This document shows, piece after piece, positions 14,585 to 21,132 of a stretch of DNA of 33,141 bases. Source of the stretch: an uncultured Bacillota bacterium (lineage in GTDB: Bacteria > Bacillota > Clostridia > Oscillospirales > Oscillospiraceae); assembly GCA_947650875.1 (NCBI GenBank), contig CANSXE010000016.1:1-33141 (forward strand), written 5' to 3'. The position numbers and the translations under genes are program-made. Position 1 is the stretch's first letter. Every line of letters starts with the position of its first letter. Below the pieces are notes generated by a model, which was given only the letters and a program-made list of their open reading frames with translations, made no database searches and had not been told where the DNA came from.

Positions 14585-14587
14585 AAA

Positions 14588-14998
14588 TCAATCCAATTCT
14601 TCGCCGTCCAGATCGGCGGTGTCGTGGTAGTCGTCCTCGCCGTCCTCGGCGCCCACCAGCTCGGTGGTGCGCATCCGCCGCTTGTCCTTGGCCGCTTCCA
14701 CATTCCTGTGGATCAGCTCCTTGACCTCCCGGGGATTTTTTACGTTTTTCAGGTCCAGATGGGGGATGCTCTTGTCCGAGGACACCACGCATACCGTCCC
14801 CACGCCGAAGATGCGCTGACCCAGCGACATGTTCAGCTGAAGGTCCCGCACCCGGTAGAGCAGAACCTCGTCGGACTTGATGTTGAAAAATCCGGTCTCG
14901 CAGAACAGCCGGTCCTCGCTGAGCCGGTAGCGGGTGAAGGACAGGGGCAGCCCAAAATAACGCTTGCGGTCCTTCCACAGATATTCGATGGATTCCAT
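14588..14998 (-). CDS. Bacterial PH-domain protein (DUF304/bPH2-like)
   Basis: A protein of 136 residues. Residues 1-100 match the bacterial PH domain pattern: an aromatic-rich start (YLWKDRKRYFGLPLSFTRYRLSEDRLFCETGFF), then the hallmark DEVLLYRVRDLQLNMSLGQRIFGVGTVCV segment (about 43-71) and DLKNVKNPREVKELIH (about 82-97). The C terminus is charged and probably disordered (RRMRTTELVGAEDGEDDYHDTADLDGEELD). There is no membrane segment, unlike many relatives. The function is unknown. It sits upstream of gyrB on the same strand, where many Firmicutes have only remB between recF and gyrB. The repeat array starts 3 bases after its stop. Confidence 0.8.
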   Translation of the reverse strand: MESIEYLWKDRKRYFGLPLSFTRYRLSEDRLFCETGFFNIKSDEVLLYRVRDLQLNMSLGQRIFGVGTVCVVSSDKSIPHLDLKNVKNPREVKELIHRNVEAAKDKRRMRTTELVGAEDGEDDYHDTADLDGEELD

Positions 14999-15033
14999 AA
15001 TGTAACCTCCATATTTTCAATCGTTTTTCATAC

Positions 15034-15318
15034 TCACTTCCAAAGATAGACAAACAAGGAACAAACCCCATAGACGGTCCAGCCAAAAGCGATACCGGCC
15101 AGAAGCAGACCTAAAAACCATATCAGGATTCCTACCGGCATGCCGCAGGCATACGTCCCTGTGGTCTGCTGGCTCCTGTATATAACACATATGGCAAACA
15201 AGCCGATCGGAATAGCCAGAGGAATCAGCTTTACCACGACATTTTTGACCAAACAGCAGACTATCTGAACTAAGAACATAACCAATACCGGAGCTGCCGT
15301 AAAAAGCAATGGTCCCAT
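15034..15318 (-). CDS. Small three-TM membrane protein, unknown function
   Basis: A protein of 94 residues, very hydrophobic, with probable membrane segments around residues 5-24 (LFTAAPVLVMFLVQIVCCLV), 28-48 (VVKLIPLAIPIGLFAICVIY) and 62-90 (VGILIWFLGLLLAGIAFGWTVYGVCSLFVYL). GAGGGG precedes the ATG. I recognise no family. Codon use looks less GC-biased than the neighbours (many A/T third positions), which hints at recent arrival. Immediately upstream is a degenerate copy of the recF 3' end (15349-15388), so this gene may have come in as part of an inserted or duplicated segment. No partner is evident. Confidence 0.6.
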   Translation of the reverse strand: MGPLLFTAAPVLVMFLVQIVCCLVKNVVVKLIPLAIPIGLFAICVIYRSQQTTGTYACGMPVGILIWFLGLLLAGIAFGWTVYGVCSLFVYLWK

Positions 15319-15348
15319 ATTACCCCTCTTCCTCTCCAGCCTTTTTCC

Positions 15349-15388
15349 TGCACCAGCTTCCCGCCACGAATATAAAAGGCCCTGCCGC
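15349..15388 (-). pseudogene. Relic of a recF 3' end
   Basis: Read on the minus strand this 40-bp stretch encodes GRAFYIRGGKLV then Q. The true recF ends [13 protein letters not shown] then TAG. The two DNA stretches (15349-15388 and 15694-15733) match at about 33 of 40 positions by eye, with differences mostly at third positions or conservative, and the stop TAG reads CAG in the relic. It looks like the end of a diverged second recF, left by duplication or recombination. Confidence 0.6.
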
Positions 15389-15407
15389 TTGGGGTTCAGT
15401 TGTCTGC

Positions 15408-15431
15408 GGACGCTTCGTGAAGCGTCCCTAC
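15408..15431. repeat. Solo palindromic repeat, GTAGGG family
   Basis: The hairpin GGACGCTTCGTGAAGCGTCC followed by CTAC; on the minus strand it begins GTAGGG. Its TAG provides the stop codon of remB (15430-15428). It has the same arms as the first unit of the array at 14446. Confidence 0.7.
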
Positions 15432-15691
15432 TCCAGCCCGCCCCGTTCCATCCGGTGGGCCAGGGTGGCGGAGGACAGGGGGGAGATGTAGACCACCGGC
15501 TCCCCCCAGCGGCTGTCGGCCAGGATGAAGGACCGGGGCAAATCCTCAGTGAGCCAGATGGCCCGGCCCTCCGTTTCCGCCCGCTCCAGCAGCTCCCGGG
15601 TCTTAAAAGCCCAGCTGGCGTTGTCCAGGTCGAAGATGCCTAAAATGTCCCGGTCAGGAATAACTACCGATTGACCCAAATGCAGATACAC
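15428..15691 (-). CDS. remB: RemB/DUF370-family regulator
   Basis: A protein of 87 residues starting with GTG at 15691, three bases after the recF stop, with GGGGAG inside the recF end as ribosome binding site. It begins MYLHLGQSVVIPDRDILGIFDLDNAS, the MY.HLG......I..I.D.D hallmark of DUF370 (RemA/RemB). It continues with a short arginine/acid-rich middle and SFILAD...GEPVVYISPLSSATLAHR, matching the S.IL.D....VY.SPISS.TL..R end of RemB. RemA of Bacillus is an oligomeric DNA-binding activator of matrix genes; RemB is its less-studied relative and sits between recF and gyrB, as here. It is probably co-transcribed with recF. Its TAG stop comes from an adjoining palindromic repeat. Confidence 0.85.
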   Translation of the reverse strand: MYLHLGQSVVIPDRDILGIFDLDNASWAFKTRELLERAETEGRAIWLTEDLPRSFILADSRWGEPVVYISPLSSATLAHRMERGGLE

Positions 15692-15693
15692 AG

Positions 15694-16797
15694 CTACACC
15701 AGCTCCCCATTACGGATATGAAAGGCCCTGCCGCCCTCCAAACCCTCCAGCTTCTCCTCCTCGCAGCAGGTGATGAACACCTGCCCCCCCCGGATGCGGT
15801 TGAGGACAAAGGCCTGCCGCCGGGGGTCCAGCTCGGAGAGGACATCGTCCAGCAGGAGGACGGGCCACTCTCCCGTCTCCTCCTGGAAAATTTCCCGCTG
15901 GGCCAGCTTCAGGGACAGCGCCGCCGTCCGGGTCTGGCCCTGGGAGGCGTAGGTCTTGGCGTTTTTCCCGCCGATATCCACGGTTAAATCGTCCTTGTGG
16001 GGCCCGGACAGGCACTGCCGGCTGTCGATCTCCGCCTTGCGGTGCTTCTCCTGGTGCTCCAGCAGCAGGGGGAGCAGCTCCCGGGGCGGGGCCTGGGGGT
16101 CGGGGATGTTGGACACCGTGCTGTACCCCAGCTCCAGCCCCTCCCGCCCGCCGGAAAACTCGCCGTGGATGGCGGGGGCCCGCTCCCGCAGGCGCTTGAC
16201 AAAGTGGGCCCGGTAGTGGATCACAATGGCCCCGGTCTGGGCCATGCGCAGGTTGAAATCGTCCAGGGTGTCCAGCATGGAGGGGTTTTCCGGCCAGTCC
16301 CGGAGGATGCGGGTCTTATGACCGTAGAGCCGGCTGTACTCGGCCAGCGCCTGGGCGTACCGGGGCCGCAGCTGACAGATGGCCCCGTCCAAAAACCGCC
16401 GCCGCTCCTCGCTGCCCGCCCGGATCAGGGACAGGTCCTCCGGGCAAAAGAGGACGGTATTGAGAATGCCCGCCAGCTCCCCGGCGGTTTTCAACCGCAC
16501 CCCGTTGGACCACAGCTGCCGGCCCCGCCCTCGGAGGAGCCTGGCCTCCAGGGTAAAATCCCGGTCCCGGCTGAACACCTCCCCCTTGACAAAGGCGGCG
16601 TCGATGTCCAGCATAATCATCTCCCGGTCGTACCGGGCCCGGTGGGACCGGGCGGCGGAGAGATATGCCACCGCCTCCAGCAGGTTGGTCTTGCCCTGGG
16701 CGTTGTCGCCGTAGATCAGGTTGACCCGGGGGTCAAATTCCGCCTCCAGGTGGGGATAGTTGCGGAAAAAATCCAGCTCCAGCCGCTTGACAATCAC
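15694..16797 (-). CDS. recF: DNA replication/repair protein RecF
   Basis: A protein of 367 residues, GTG start at 16797 overlapping the rlbA stop as GTGA. It is an SMC/ABC-type ATPase: [42 protein letters not shown] at the start with Walker [10 protein letters not shown] at 30-38, the ABC signature region [17 protein letters not shown] near 284-300, and Walker [14 protein letters not shown] at 312-324. It loads RecA on gapped DNA through RecR/RecO and helps replication restart. It has full family length. The order dnaN-rlbA-recF-remB is the classic Firmicutes one. A diverged copy of its 3' end lies ~345 bases downstream. Confidence 0.97.
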   Translation of the reverse strand: MIVKRLELDFFRNYPHLEAEFDPRVNLIYGDNAQGKTNLLEAVAYLSAARSHRARYDREMIMLDIDAAFVKGEVFSRDRDFTLEARLLRGRGRQLWSNGVRLKTAGELAGILNTVLFCPEDLSLIRAGSEERRRFLDGAICQLRPRYAQALAEYSRLYGHKTRILRDWPENPSMLDTLDDFNLRMAQTGAIVIHYRAHFVKRLRERAPAIHGEFSGGREGLELGYSTVSNIPDPQAPPRELLPLLLEHQEKHRKAEIDSRQCLSGPHKDDLTVDIGGKNAKTYASQGQTRTAALSLKLAQREIFQEETGEWPVLLLDDVLSELDPRRQAFVLNRIRGGQVFITCCEEEKLEGLEGGRAFHIRNGELV

Positions 16798-17009
16798 TTG
16801 ACCACAAGCTCCGTCTCGCCGTCAATGACCGCCCGGTCCCCGGGGCGCAGCTTCTTCCCCCGCATAGGGCAGACCTCCCCGTTGACAGCCACCCGGCCCT
16901 CCTGGATAATCAGCTTGGCATCCCCGCCCGTCTCCACCGCCCCGGCGAACTTGAGCAGGTCCTGGAGCTTGATAAATTCGGTGTGTATTTTGATTTCATG
17001 GGTTTCCAT
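16794..17009 (-). CDS. rlbA: S4-domain RNA-binding protein RlbA (YaaA)
   Basis: A protein of 71 residues made of one S4 domain: [53 protein letters not shown]. The I..GRV.VNGEV...RGKKL..GD RNA-binding core is intact. This is the small protein always found between dnaN and recF in Firmicutes (yaaA of B. subtilis, linked to ribosome assembly). The stop overlaps the recF GTG, so recF translation is coupled. Upstream, between this gene and dnaN, are a parS-like site (17021-17036) and a paired palindromic repeat (17045-17118). Confidence 0.93.
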   Translation of the reverse strand: METHEIKIHTEFIKLQDLLKFAGAVETGGDAKLIIQEGRVAVNGEVCPMRGKKLRPGDRAVIDGETELVVK

Positions 17010-17020
17010 TCTATTCCCCC

Positions 17021-17036
17021 TGTTTCATGTGAAACA
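17021..17036. promoter_or_regulatory. parS-like ParB/Spo0J binding site
   Basis: TGTTTCATGTGAAACA, differing from the B. subtilis parS consensus TGTTNCACGTGAAACA only at the eighth base (T for C). It lies between rlbA and dnaN, within 1.5 kb of oriC as expected for chromosome partition sites. An identical 16-mer is at 29992-30007. Confidence 0.7.
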
Positions 17037-17044
17037 TTGTCCCC

Positions 17045-17118
17045 GTAGGGACGCTTCACGAAGCGTCCGCAGCATCAGGGCCGATTTCGGGCACGGACAC
17101 ATCATGATGCGTCCCTAC
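17045..17118. repeat. Paired palindromic element of the GTAGGG family
   Basis: The left hairpin GGACGCTTCACGAAGCGTCC and right hairpin GGACACATCATGATGCGTCC are joined by a ~27-bp spacer containing GCATCAGGGCCGATTTCGGG. The ends are GTAGGGACGC and GCGTCCCTAC. It lies 10 bases after the dnaN stop. Confidence 0.8.
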
Positions 17119-17128
17119 AGATACAAAT

Positions 17129-18235
17129 CTAATTCGCTTTCAGCCGCACGGGCAGCACCATATAGGTAAAATTATCCTCCCCCTCGGCGGGCAGGATGAC
17201 GCAAGGGGCCACGCCGGAGGTGAACTCCATGCGCAGCCTGTCGGCGGGGGCGGCCTTCAGGGCGTCCATGAGGTACTTGTTGTTAAAGCCGATTTCCAGC
17301 CCGCCGCCGTCGCCGTTGATGACGCACTGGTCGGCGGCGTCACCGATGGCGGTCTTGGTGGTGATATTCACCATACCGTCCCCAAAGACGCAGCGCAGGG
17401 GGGATTTCAGCTTTTCGCTGATGATAAGGGACACCCGGTCAATGGAGGACAGCAGGGCCCGGGTCTCCACCTCCACCTTGATGGAGTTGTTCCGGGGGAT
17501 GGCGTTGCGGTAGGCCAGAAAATCCCCCTCCAGCCGGCGGCACACCAGCACGGTGTCCCCCGTCTGGAACAGGATGTGCCGGGCCCCCTGGGTAATGGTG
17601 ACCTGCTCCTCGCCGGAACAGATCTTCTCCACCTCTCCCAGGGCGGAGCCGGGTACCACGAAGGAGAAGGCATCGGCGCCCTTTTTCTCCTCCACCGCCT
17701 CATGGCGCAGAGCCAGCCGGTAGCCGTCTACCGACACCACGGTGAGACCATCCCCCTCCACCTCAAAGAGGGAGCCGGTGTGAATGGGCCGGCTCTCGTT
17801 GTCGCTGACGGCAAAGAGGGTTTGGCCGATCATGGACCGCAGCACAGGCTGGCCGATGGTAAGGGAGTTCTGCTGGTCCACAGTGGGCAGCTCGGGGAAC
17901 TCCTCCGGGTCGGTGCCCAGGATGTTGAACTCAGACAGGCCGCACTTGATATTCACCGTGTAGCCCTGAGAGGTAAACATCACCACGTCGTCGGGCATTT
18001 TGCGGACAATCTCCCCAAAGAGCCGGGCGGAGAGCACCAGGGAACCCCCTTCGGTAATCTCAGCGGGGACGGTGGCCTGAATGCCGGTCTCCAGGTTGTA
18101 GCCGGTAAGACGCAGGGTGTTTCCCGCTTCGATGAGGATACCCTCCATGGCGGGGATGGAGCTCTTGGCGGCCACCGCCCGGGAGGTGATGGACACCGCG
18201 CTGGACAGCAGGGCCTTTTCACAGGAGAATTTCAT
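17129..18235 (-). CDS. dnaN: DNA polymerase III sliding clamp (beta subunit)
   Basis: A protein of 368 residues, normal for the family, beginning MKFSCEKALLSSAVSITSRAVAAKSSIPAMEGILIEA and ending with FTYMVLPVRL, the clamp's C-terminal VLPVRL signature. Three clamp domains are present (roughly 1-120, 128-245, 246-368), including PRFRTSL-equivalent linkers and GYRLA (VVSVDGYRLALRH). As a ring-shaped dimer it tethers DNA polymerase and other partners to DNA. GGAGG precedes the ATG at 18235. It lies downstream of dnaA across the oriC region, on the same strand, and may have its own promoter within oriC. A palindromic repeat and a parS-like site follow. Confidence 0.98.
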   Translation of the reverse strand: MKFSCEKALLSSAVSITSRAVAAKSSIPAMEGILIEAGNTLRLTGYNLETGIQATVPAEITEGGSLVLSARLFGEIVRKMPDDVVMFTSQGYTVNIKCGLSEFNILGTDPEEFPELPTVDQQNSLTIGQPVLRSMIGQTLFAVSDNESRPIHTGSLFEVEGDGLTVVSVDGYRLALRHEAVEEKKGADAFSFVVPGSALGEVEKICSGEEQVTITQGARHILFQTGDTVLVCRRLEGDFLAYRNAIPRNNSIKVEVETRALLSSIDRVSLIISEKLKSPLRCVFGDGMVNITTKTAIGDAADQCVINGDGGGLEIGFNNKYLMDALKAAPADRLRMEFTSGVAPCVILPAEGEDNFTYMVLPVRLKAN

Positions 18236-18490
18236 AAAGGTGCCTCCAATCTCGTTCTCTCTCCCGGAATAGGGAGGAGAGGGTTTTTATTTAGTAACAG
18301 TAGTCTATAGGCGAAAAAAATGTGGAAACACGGCGCAAAGCCTTGCGGCACTAAGAAAAGTGTCTCAACAGGGGGTGTGGACAAAAAAACAGTTTTTCCA
18401 CAGGCCTGCTGTTTTTCCACATTTCTCCACAAACATTCCACATTCGGATGTGGAAATTCTGCGTGGAAGAGAGGGGGTAGGGGTAGGGCC
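18236..18490. other. oriC: Replication origin oriC (dnaA-dnaN intergenic part)
   Basis: These 255 non-coding bases hold at least seven DnaA-box-like 9-mers: TTTTCCACA at 18394-18402 and 18413-18421, TTCTCCACA at 18423-18431, CATTCCACA at 18434-18442, and reverse copies TGTGGAAAC at 18321-18329, TGTGGACAA at 18376-18384 and TGTGGAAAT at 18449-18457. Next to dnaN an AT-rich stretch (18284-18319) contains a DnaA-trio: on the minus strand CTA-CTG-TTA-CTA (18303-18292), nearly the B. subtilis arrangement and in the same order (dnaA, boxes, trio, dnaN). This is the expected unwinding site. Confidence 0.9.
18292..18303 (-). promoter_or_regulatory. DnaA-trio (origin unwinding element)
   Basis: Four consecutive triplets CTA CTG TTA CTA on the minus strand (TAG TAA CAG TAG on plus), with the middle base of each triplet as in the published 3'-(G/A)A(T/A) motif. 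It adjoins a DnaA box at 18321 on the dnaA side and a T-rich run on the dnaN side. Confidence 0.65.
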
Positions 18491-19804
18491 TTACTCGTAC
18501 CGGGAGTTGATGTTGGTGGTAATGTCCTTGATGATCTCCGCCTTTTCCGGGTCGGTCTTTACCAGCTCCTCGATGCGGTTGAGGGCGTTGAGTACGGTAC
18601 TGTGGTCCCGGCCGCCGAACTCCGCGCCGATCTCTTTCAGCGACAGGTTGGTCATGCGGCGGATCTGGTACATGGCGATCTGCCGGGCCAGAGAGATATC
18701 CTTGGAGCGGCCCTGTCCCCGGAGGAGGGAGGACTCCAGATTGTAGAACTTGCAGACCTCGTCAATAATCACGTCGGCAGTGGGCAGAATATCCGATTTT
18801 TCCTTAAAAATATCCTTTACCGCTCGAACAACTGTGTTTTTATCCACTTTATCCCCATTTAAATCCTGATAAGCCATAATTTTATTGACGGTGCCCTCAA
18901 TCTGCCGCACATTGGCGGTGATGGTTTCAGCAATGAGCTGAATGATGTAGTCAGGCAGCTCCATCCCCATGCGAATGGCTTTGTTTTTGATGATGGCCGT
19001 TCTGGTCTCATAGTCCGGGGGGATGATATCGGCCAGCAGCCCCCACTCAAAGCGGGTTTTCAGCCGGTCCTCCAGCCGGAGCATCTCCTTGGGGGGGCGG
19101 TCAGAGGTAAAGGCAATCTGTTTTTTCAGCTCGTAGAGGGTGTTGAAGGTGTGGAACATCTCCTCCTGAGTGGAGTCCCGGCCGGCGATGAACTGTACGT
19201 CATCCATCAGGAACACGTCGGCCATGCGGTATTTATCCCGAAACTCCTGGGTCCGGCCCTCCCGGATGGCGGCAATGAGCTCGTTGGTAAAGGCGTCTCC
19301 CTTGACGTAGATGATTTTATAGTCGGGGTGATCGGCGTGGATGGCGTGGGCGATGGAGTAGAGCAGGTGGGTCTTGCCCAGACCGGACTCGCCGTAGATG
19401 AACAGGGGATTGTAGCTCAGTCCGGGATTCTCCGCCGCCTTCCGGGCGGCGGCGTGGGCGAACTTGTTGGAGGAGCCCACCACAAAGCGGTCAAAGGTGT
19501 ATTCCTCAGTGCCGGGGAGAAAGACAGAGGGCTTTGACTTGTTCTGTTCCTTCAGCTCCCCCTCAGTGAATACCGTTACCTGGAAGTCAGCGGAGAACAG
19601 CTCGTGAAGGGCATTCTGAATGGGGAGGACATACCGGGAGACGATGATATCCCGCTTGAATTGGGTGGGGCTGTACAGGATAAGGCGGCTCTCCTCCAGG
19701 GCGACGGCCTGGGTGTCGTCAAACCAGGTATTGAGGGTGGTGGCAGTCATCTCCGCACCCATGAGAGCTTTCACCTTTTCCCAGACTTCGGCGGCGGGAT
19801 TCAT
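18491..19804 (-). CDS. dnaA: Chromosomal replication initiator DnaA
   Basis: A protein of 437 residues from the ATG at 19804, which has AAGGAGG seven bases upstream; a longer frame to 19822 would place the ribosome binding site inside the gene. Domain I is MNPAAEVWEKVKALMGAEMTATTLNTWFDD. A short domain II follows (about 80-100). The AAA+ domain III has Walker A GESGLGKTH at 138-146 and Walker B FLMDDVQF at 198-205. The domain IV DNA-binding helix has GRDHSTVLNAL at 398-408. It binds ATP and DnaA boxes on both flanks of its gene and opens oriC. It is probably autoregulated by the boxes near its promoter (19922-19930). Confidence 0.98.
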   Translation of the reverse strand: MNPAAEVWEKVKALMGAEMTATTLNTWFDDTQAVALEESRLILYSPTQFKRDIIVSRYVLPIQNALHELFSADFQVTVFTEGELKEQNKSKPSVFLPGTEEYTFDRFVVGSSNKFAHAAARKAAENPGLSYNPLFIYGESGLGKTHLLYSIAHAIHADHPDYKIIYVKGDAFTNELIAAIREGRTQEFRDKYRMADVFLMDDVQFIAGRDSTQEEMFHTFNTLYELKKQIAFTSDRPPKEMLRLEDRLKTRFEWGLLADIIPPDYETRTAIIKNKAIRMGMELPDYIIQLIAETITANVRQIEGTVNKIMAYQDLNGDKVDKNTVVRAVKDIFKEKSDILPTADVIIDEVCKFYNLESSLLRGQGRSKDISLARQIAMYQIRRMTNLSLKEIGAEFGGRDHSTVLNALNRIEELVKTDPEKAEIIKDITTNINSRYE

Positions 19805-19833
19805 GGCGCTCCTCCTTTTCATTCATTCAAAGC

Positions 19834-19860
19834 GCCTTCTCCGCCCGGAGGGGAGAAGGC
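19834..19860 (-). promoter_or_regulatory. Hairpin in the dnaA 5' leader
   Basis: GCCTTCTCC / GGAGAAGGC, a perfect 9-bp stem with a 9-base loop, between the dnaA promoter and its ribosome binding site. There is no T-run, so a transcript-stability or translation role is more likely than attenuation. Confidence 0.45.
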
Positions 19861-19889
19861 ACGCAAATATGTGGCTTTCCACTTCTTAC

Positions 19890-19918
19890 ATTATACCAAA
19901 AAACAGGAGAGACGGCAA
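19890..19918 (-). promoter_or_regulatory. dnaA promoter
   Basis: On the minus strand TTGCCG (19918-19913) and TATAAT (19895-19890) are separated by 17 bp. The DnaA box at 19922-19930 abuts the -35, suiting DnaA autorepression. Confidence 0.7.
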
Positions 19919-20054
19919 GGTTTTTCCACATTTTTTATTTTAAATGTATGAAAGAAGGGGCGCAGTTCTTGTGGACAGGGGGAAAGTGGGCTACAAGATG
20001 TGGCAGGGCAGGGGAAAAGCCGAAAAAATCCCCTCCCCGGAGGAAAAAAGATGG

Positions 20055-20084
20055 TTGACAGAGACAGTGTTTATCCGTTATAAT
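20055..20084 (+). promoter_or_regulatory. rpmH promoter
   Basis: Consensus TTGACA at 20055-20060 and TATAAT at 20079-20084, 18 bp apart. TTATCCG within the spacer resembles half a DnaA box. It would drive the rpmH-rnpA-yidD-yidC-jag series. Confidence 0.85.
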
Positions 20085-20232
20085 ACTGGACGTATCTTTT
20101 GGAGAGAGGGTTTTTCCCTTCTGCTCCCGCCGTCCGGTCAGGGCGGCTGAACTTACAGACCGCAGCTCTGCAACAGGGCTGTTGTTGGGCCGGGAGAGCC
20201 GGCTTGAAATCTAAACTGAGGAGGTGTCCCCC

Positions 20233-20367
20233 ATGCTTCGTACCTATCAGCCCAAAAAGCGTCAGCGCTCCAAGGAGCACGGCTTCCGCAAGCGTATGGC
20301 CACCCGCAATGGCCGCAAGGTGCTGGCCCGCCGCCGCGCCAAGGGCCGCGCCCGTCTGACCCACTGA
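20233..20367 (+). CDS. rpmH: Ribosomal protein bL34
   Basis: A protein of 44 residues, exactly the usual length, with 19 Arg/Lys residues. It starts [18 protein letters not shown] and continues [18 protein letters not shown], the bL34 signature. It is a small basic protein of the 50S subunit that packs among 23S rRNA helices. AGGAGGTG lies seven bases before the ATG. It is the first gene rightwards from oriC, ahead of rnpA as in nearly all bacteria, and has a consensus promoter and a leader of about 145 bases. Confidence 0.98.
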   Translation: MLRTYQPKKRQRSKEHGFRKRMATRNGRKVLARRRAKGRARLTH

Positions 20368-20499
20368 TCGCCTGGTCAAGACGGCCCGGCCGCCCCTGGC
20401 CGCCTGTGTGCGGACCGCTCGGGACAAACAGTTTAGATAGCGCACAACCAGGGGCGTGGGAGAAAATCCTTCGCCCTATCTGTGCATACGGAGGAAAAC

Positions 20500-20856
20500 A
20501 TGAAGCATACCGTACCCCTGAAACAGAATCATGAGTTTCGCCGGCTGTACAGTAAGGGAAAGAGCGCTGTCTCCCCCTATTTTGTCATCTACTGCCGGAA
20601 GACCGGCCGGCCCCTCAGCCGGCTGGGCATCACCACCGGCGTGAAGCTGGGCAACGCTGTCAAGCGCAACCGGGCCCGCCGCCGCATCCGGGAGTTGTAC
20701 CGCACCCACGAGGGGGAACTGCTCCCCGGCTGCGACATTGTGATTGTGGCCCGCACCCGGGTCATTTACGGCCGCTACAGCGAGCTGGATCGTGTTTTTA
20801 AGCAGATGATAAAAAAGCTGGGACTGACCCTTCAAAAGGGGGACGGGCCCCAGTGA
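20500..20856 (+). CDS. rnpA: Ribonuclease P protein component
   Basis: A protein of 118 residues from the ATG at 20500 (CGGAGG seven bases before); an in-frame ATG at 20482 has no ribosome binding site. The RNase P protein core is complete: N-terminal L.....[10 protein letters not shown]...PYFV.Y (substrate-leader cleft), [27 protein letters not shown] (about 45-71, the RNR motif [13 protein letters not shown] that binds the catalytic RNA) and a C-terminal DIVIVAR strand. With the M1-type RNA it removes 5' leaders from tRNA precursors. It overlaps yidD by four bases, the usual arrangement. Confidence 0.97.
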   Translation: MKHTVPLKQNHEFRRLYSKGKSAVSPYFVIYCRKTGRPLSRLGITTGVKLGNAVKRNRARRRIRELYRTHEGELLPGCDIVIVARTRVIYGRYSELDRVFKQMIKKLGLTLQKGDGPQ

Positions 20857-21071
20857 AGCGACTGCTTCTGTCCCTGCTCCGCTTTTACCGGCGGGAAATC
20901 TCACCCCTGCGCCCCCCCTGCTGCCGTTTTATTCCCACCTGCTCAGAGTACGCCCTGGAAGCGGTGGAGAAATACGGCGCCCTCAAGGGGGGCTGGCTGG
21001 CCCTGCGCAGATTGTCGCGGTGCCATCCCTTTCACCGGCAGAAGTCCGTCGAGTATGACCCGGTGCCTTAA
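20853..21071 (+). CDS. yidD: Membrane protein insertion efficiency factor YidD
   Basis: A protein of 72 residues with GTG start overlapping the rnpA TGA. It shows the family core: [54 protein letters not shown], with invariant CRF.PTCS.YA, G...G..L...R..RCHP. An N-terminal amphipathic helix ([17 protein letters not shown]) would sit on the inner membrane face. It aids YidC/Sec-dependent membrane insertion. It ends a little earlier than many relatives. It is placed between rnpA and yidC as usual. A T-less GC hairpin (21077-21093) separates it from yidC. Confidence 0.96.
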   Translation: MKRLLLSLLRFYRREISPLRPPCCRFIPTCSEYALEAVEKYGALKGGWLALRRLSRCHPFHRQKSVEYDPVP

Positions 21072-21076
21072 TTGAG

Positions 21077-21093
21077 CTCCCCCAGAGGGGGAG
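21077..21093. other. Intercistronic hairpin yidD-yidC
   Basis: CTCCCCC-AGA-GGGGGAG, perfect 7-bp stem, no T-run. It may protect or stagger mRNA ends between yidD and yidC; it is not a terminator by sequence. Confidence 0.4.
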
Positions 21094-21132
21094 ACAGGAT
21101 TCTGCCACAATTTAATATGCGGAGGTAACACT

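Larger units (their letters stand above)
19805..20232. other. Divergent dnaA/rpmH intergenic region, upstream part of the origin
   Basis: These 428 bases carry, from left: the dnaA leader hairpin, the dnaA promoter, DnaA-box-like TTTTCCACA (19922-19930) next to an AT-rich run TTTTTTATTTTAAATG, a further TGTGGACAG (19970-19978), the rpmH promoter and a ~145-base rpmH leader. With the dnaA-dnaN region this gives a bipartite origin as in Bacillus. Confidence 0.7.

Noticed and set aside
18320-18862. 180-residue plus-strand frame across oriC and the end of dnaA
   Set aside because: It covers the DnaA boxes and antisense dnaA, has no ribosome binding site and no recognisable domain.
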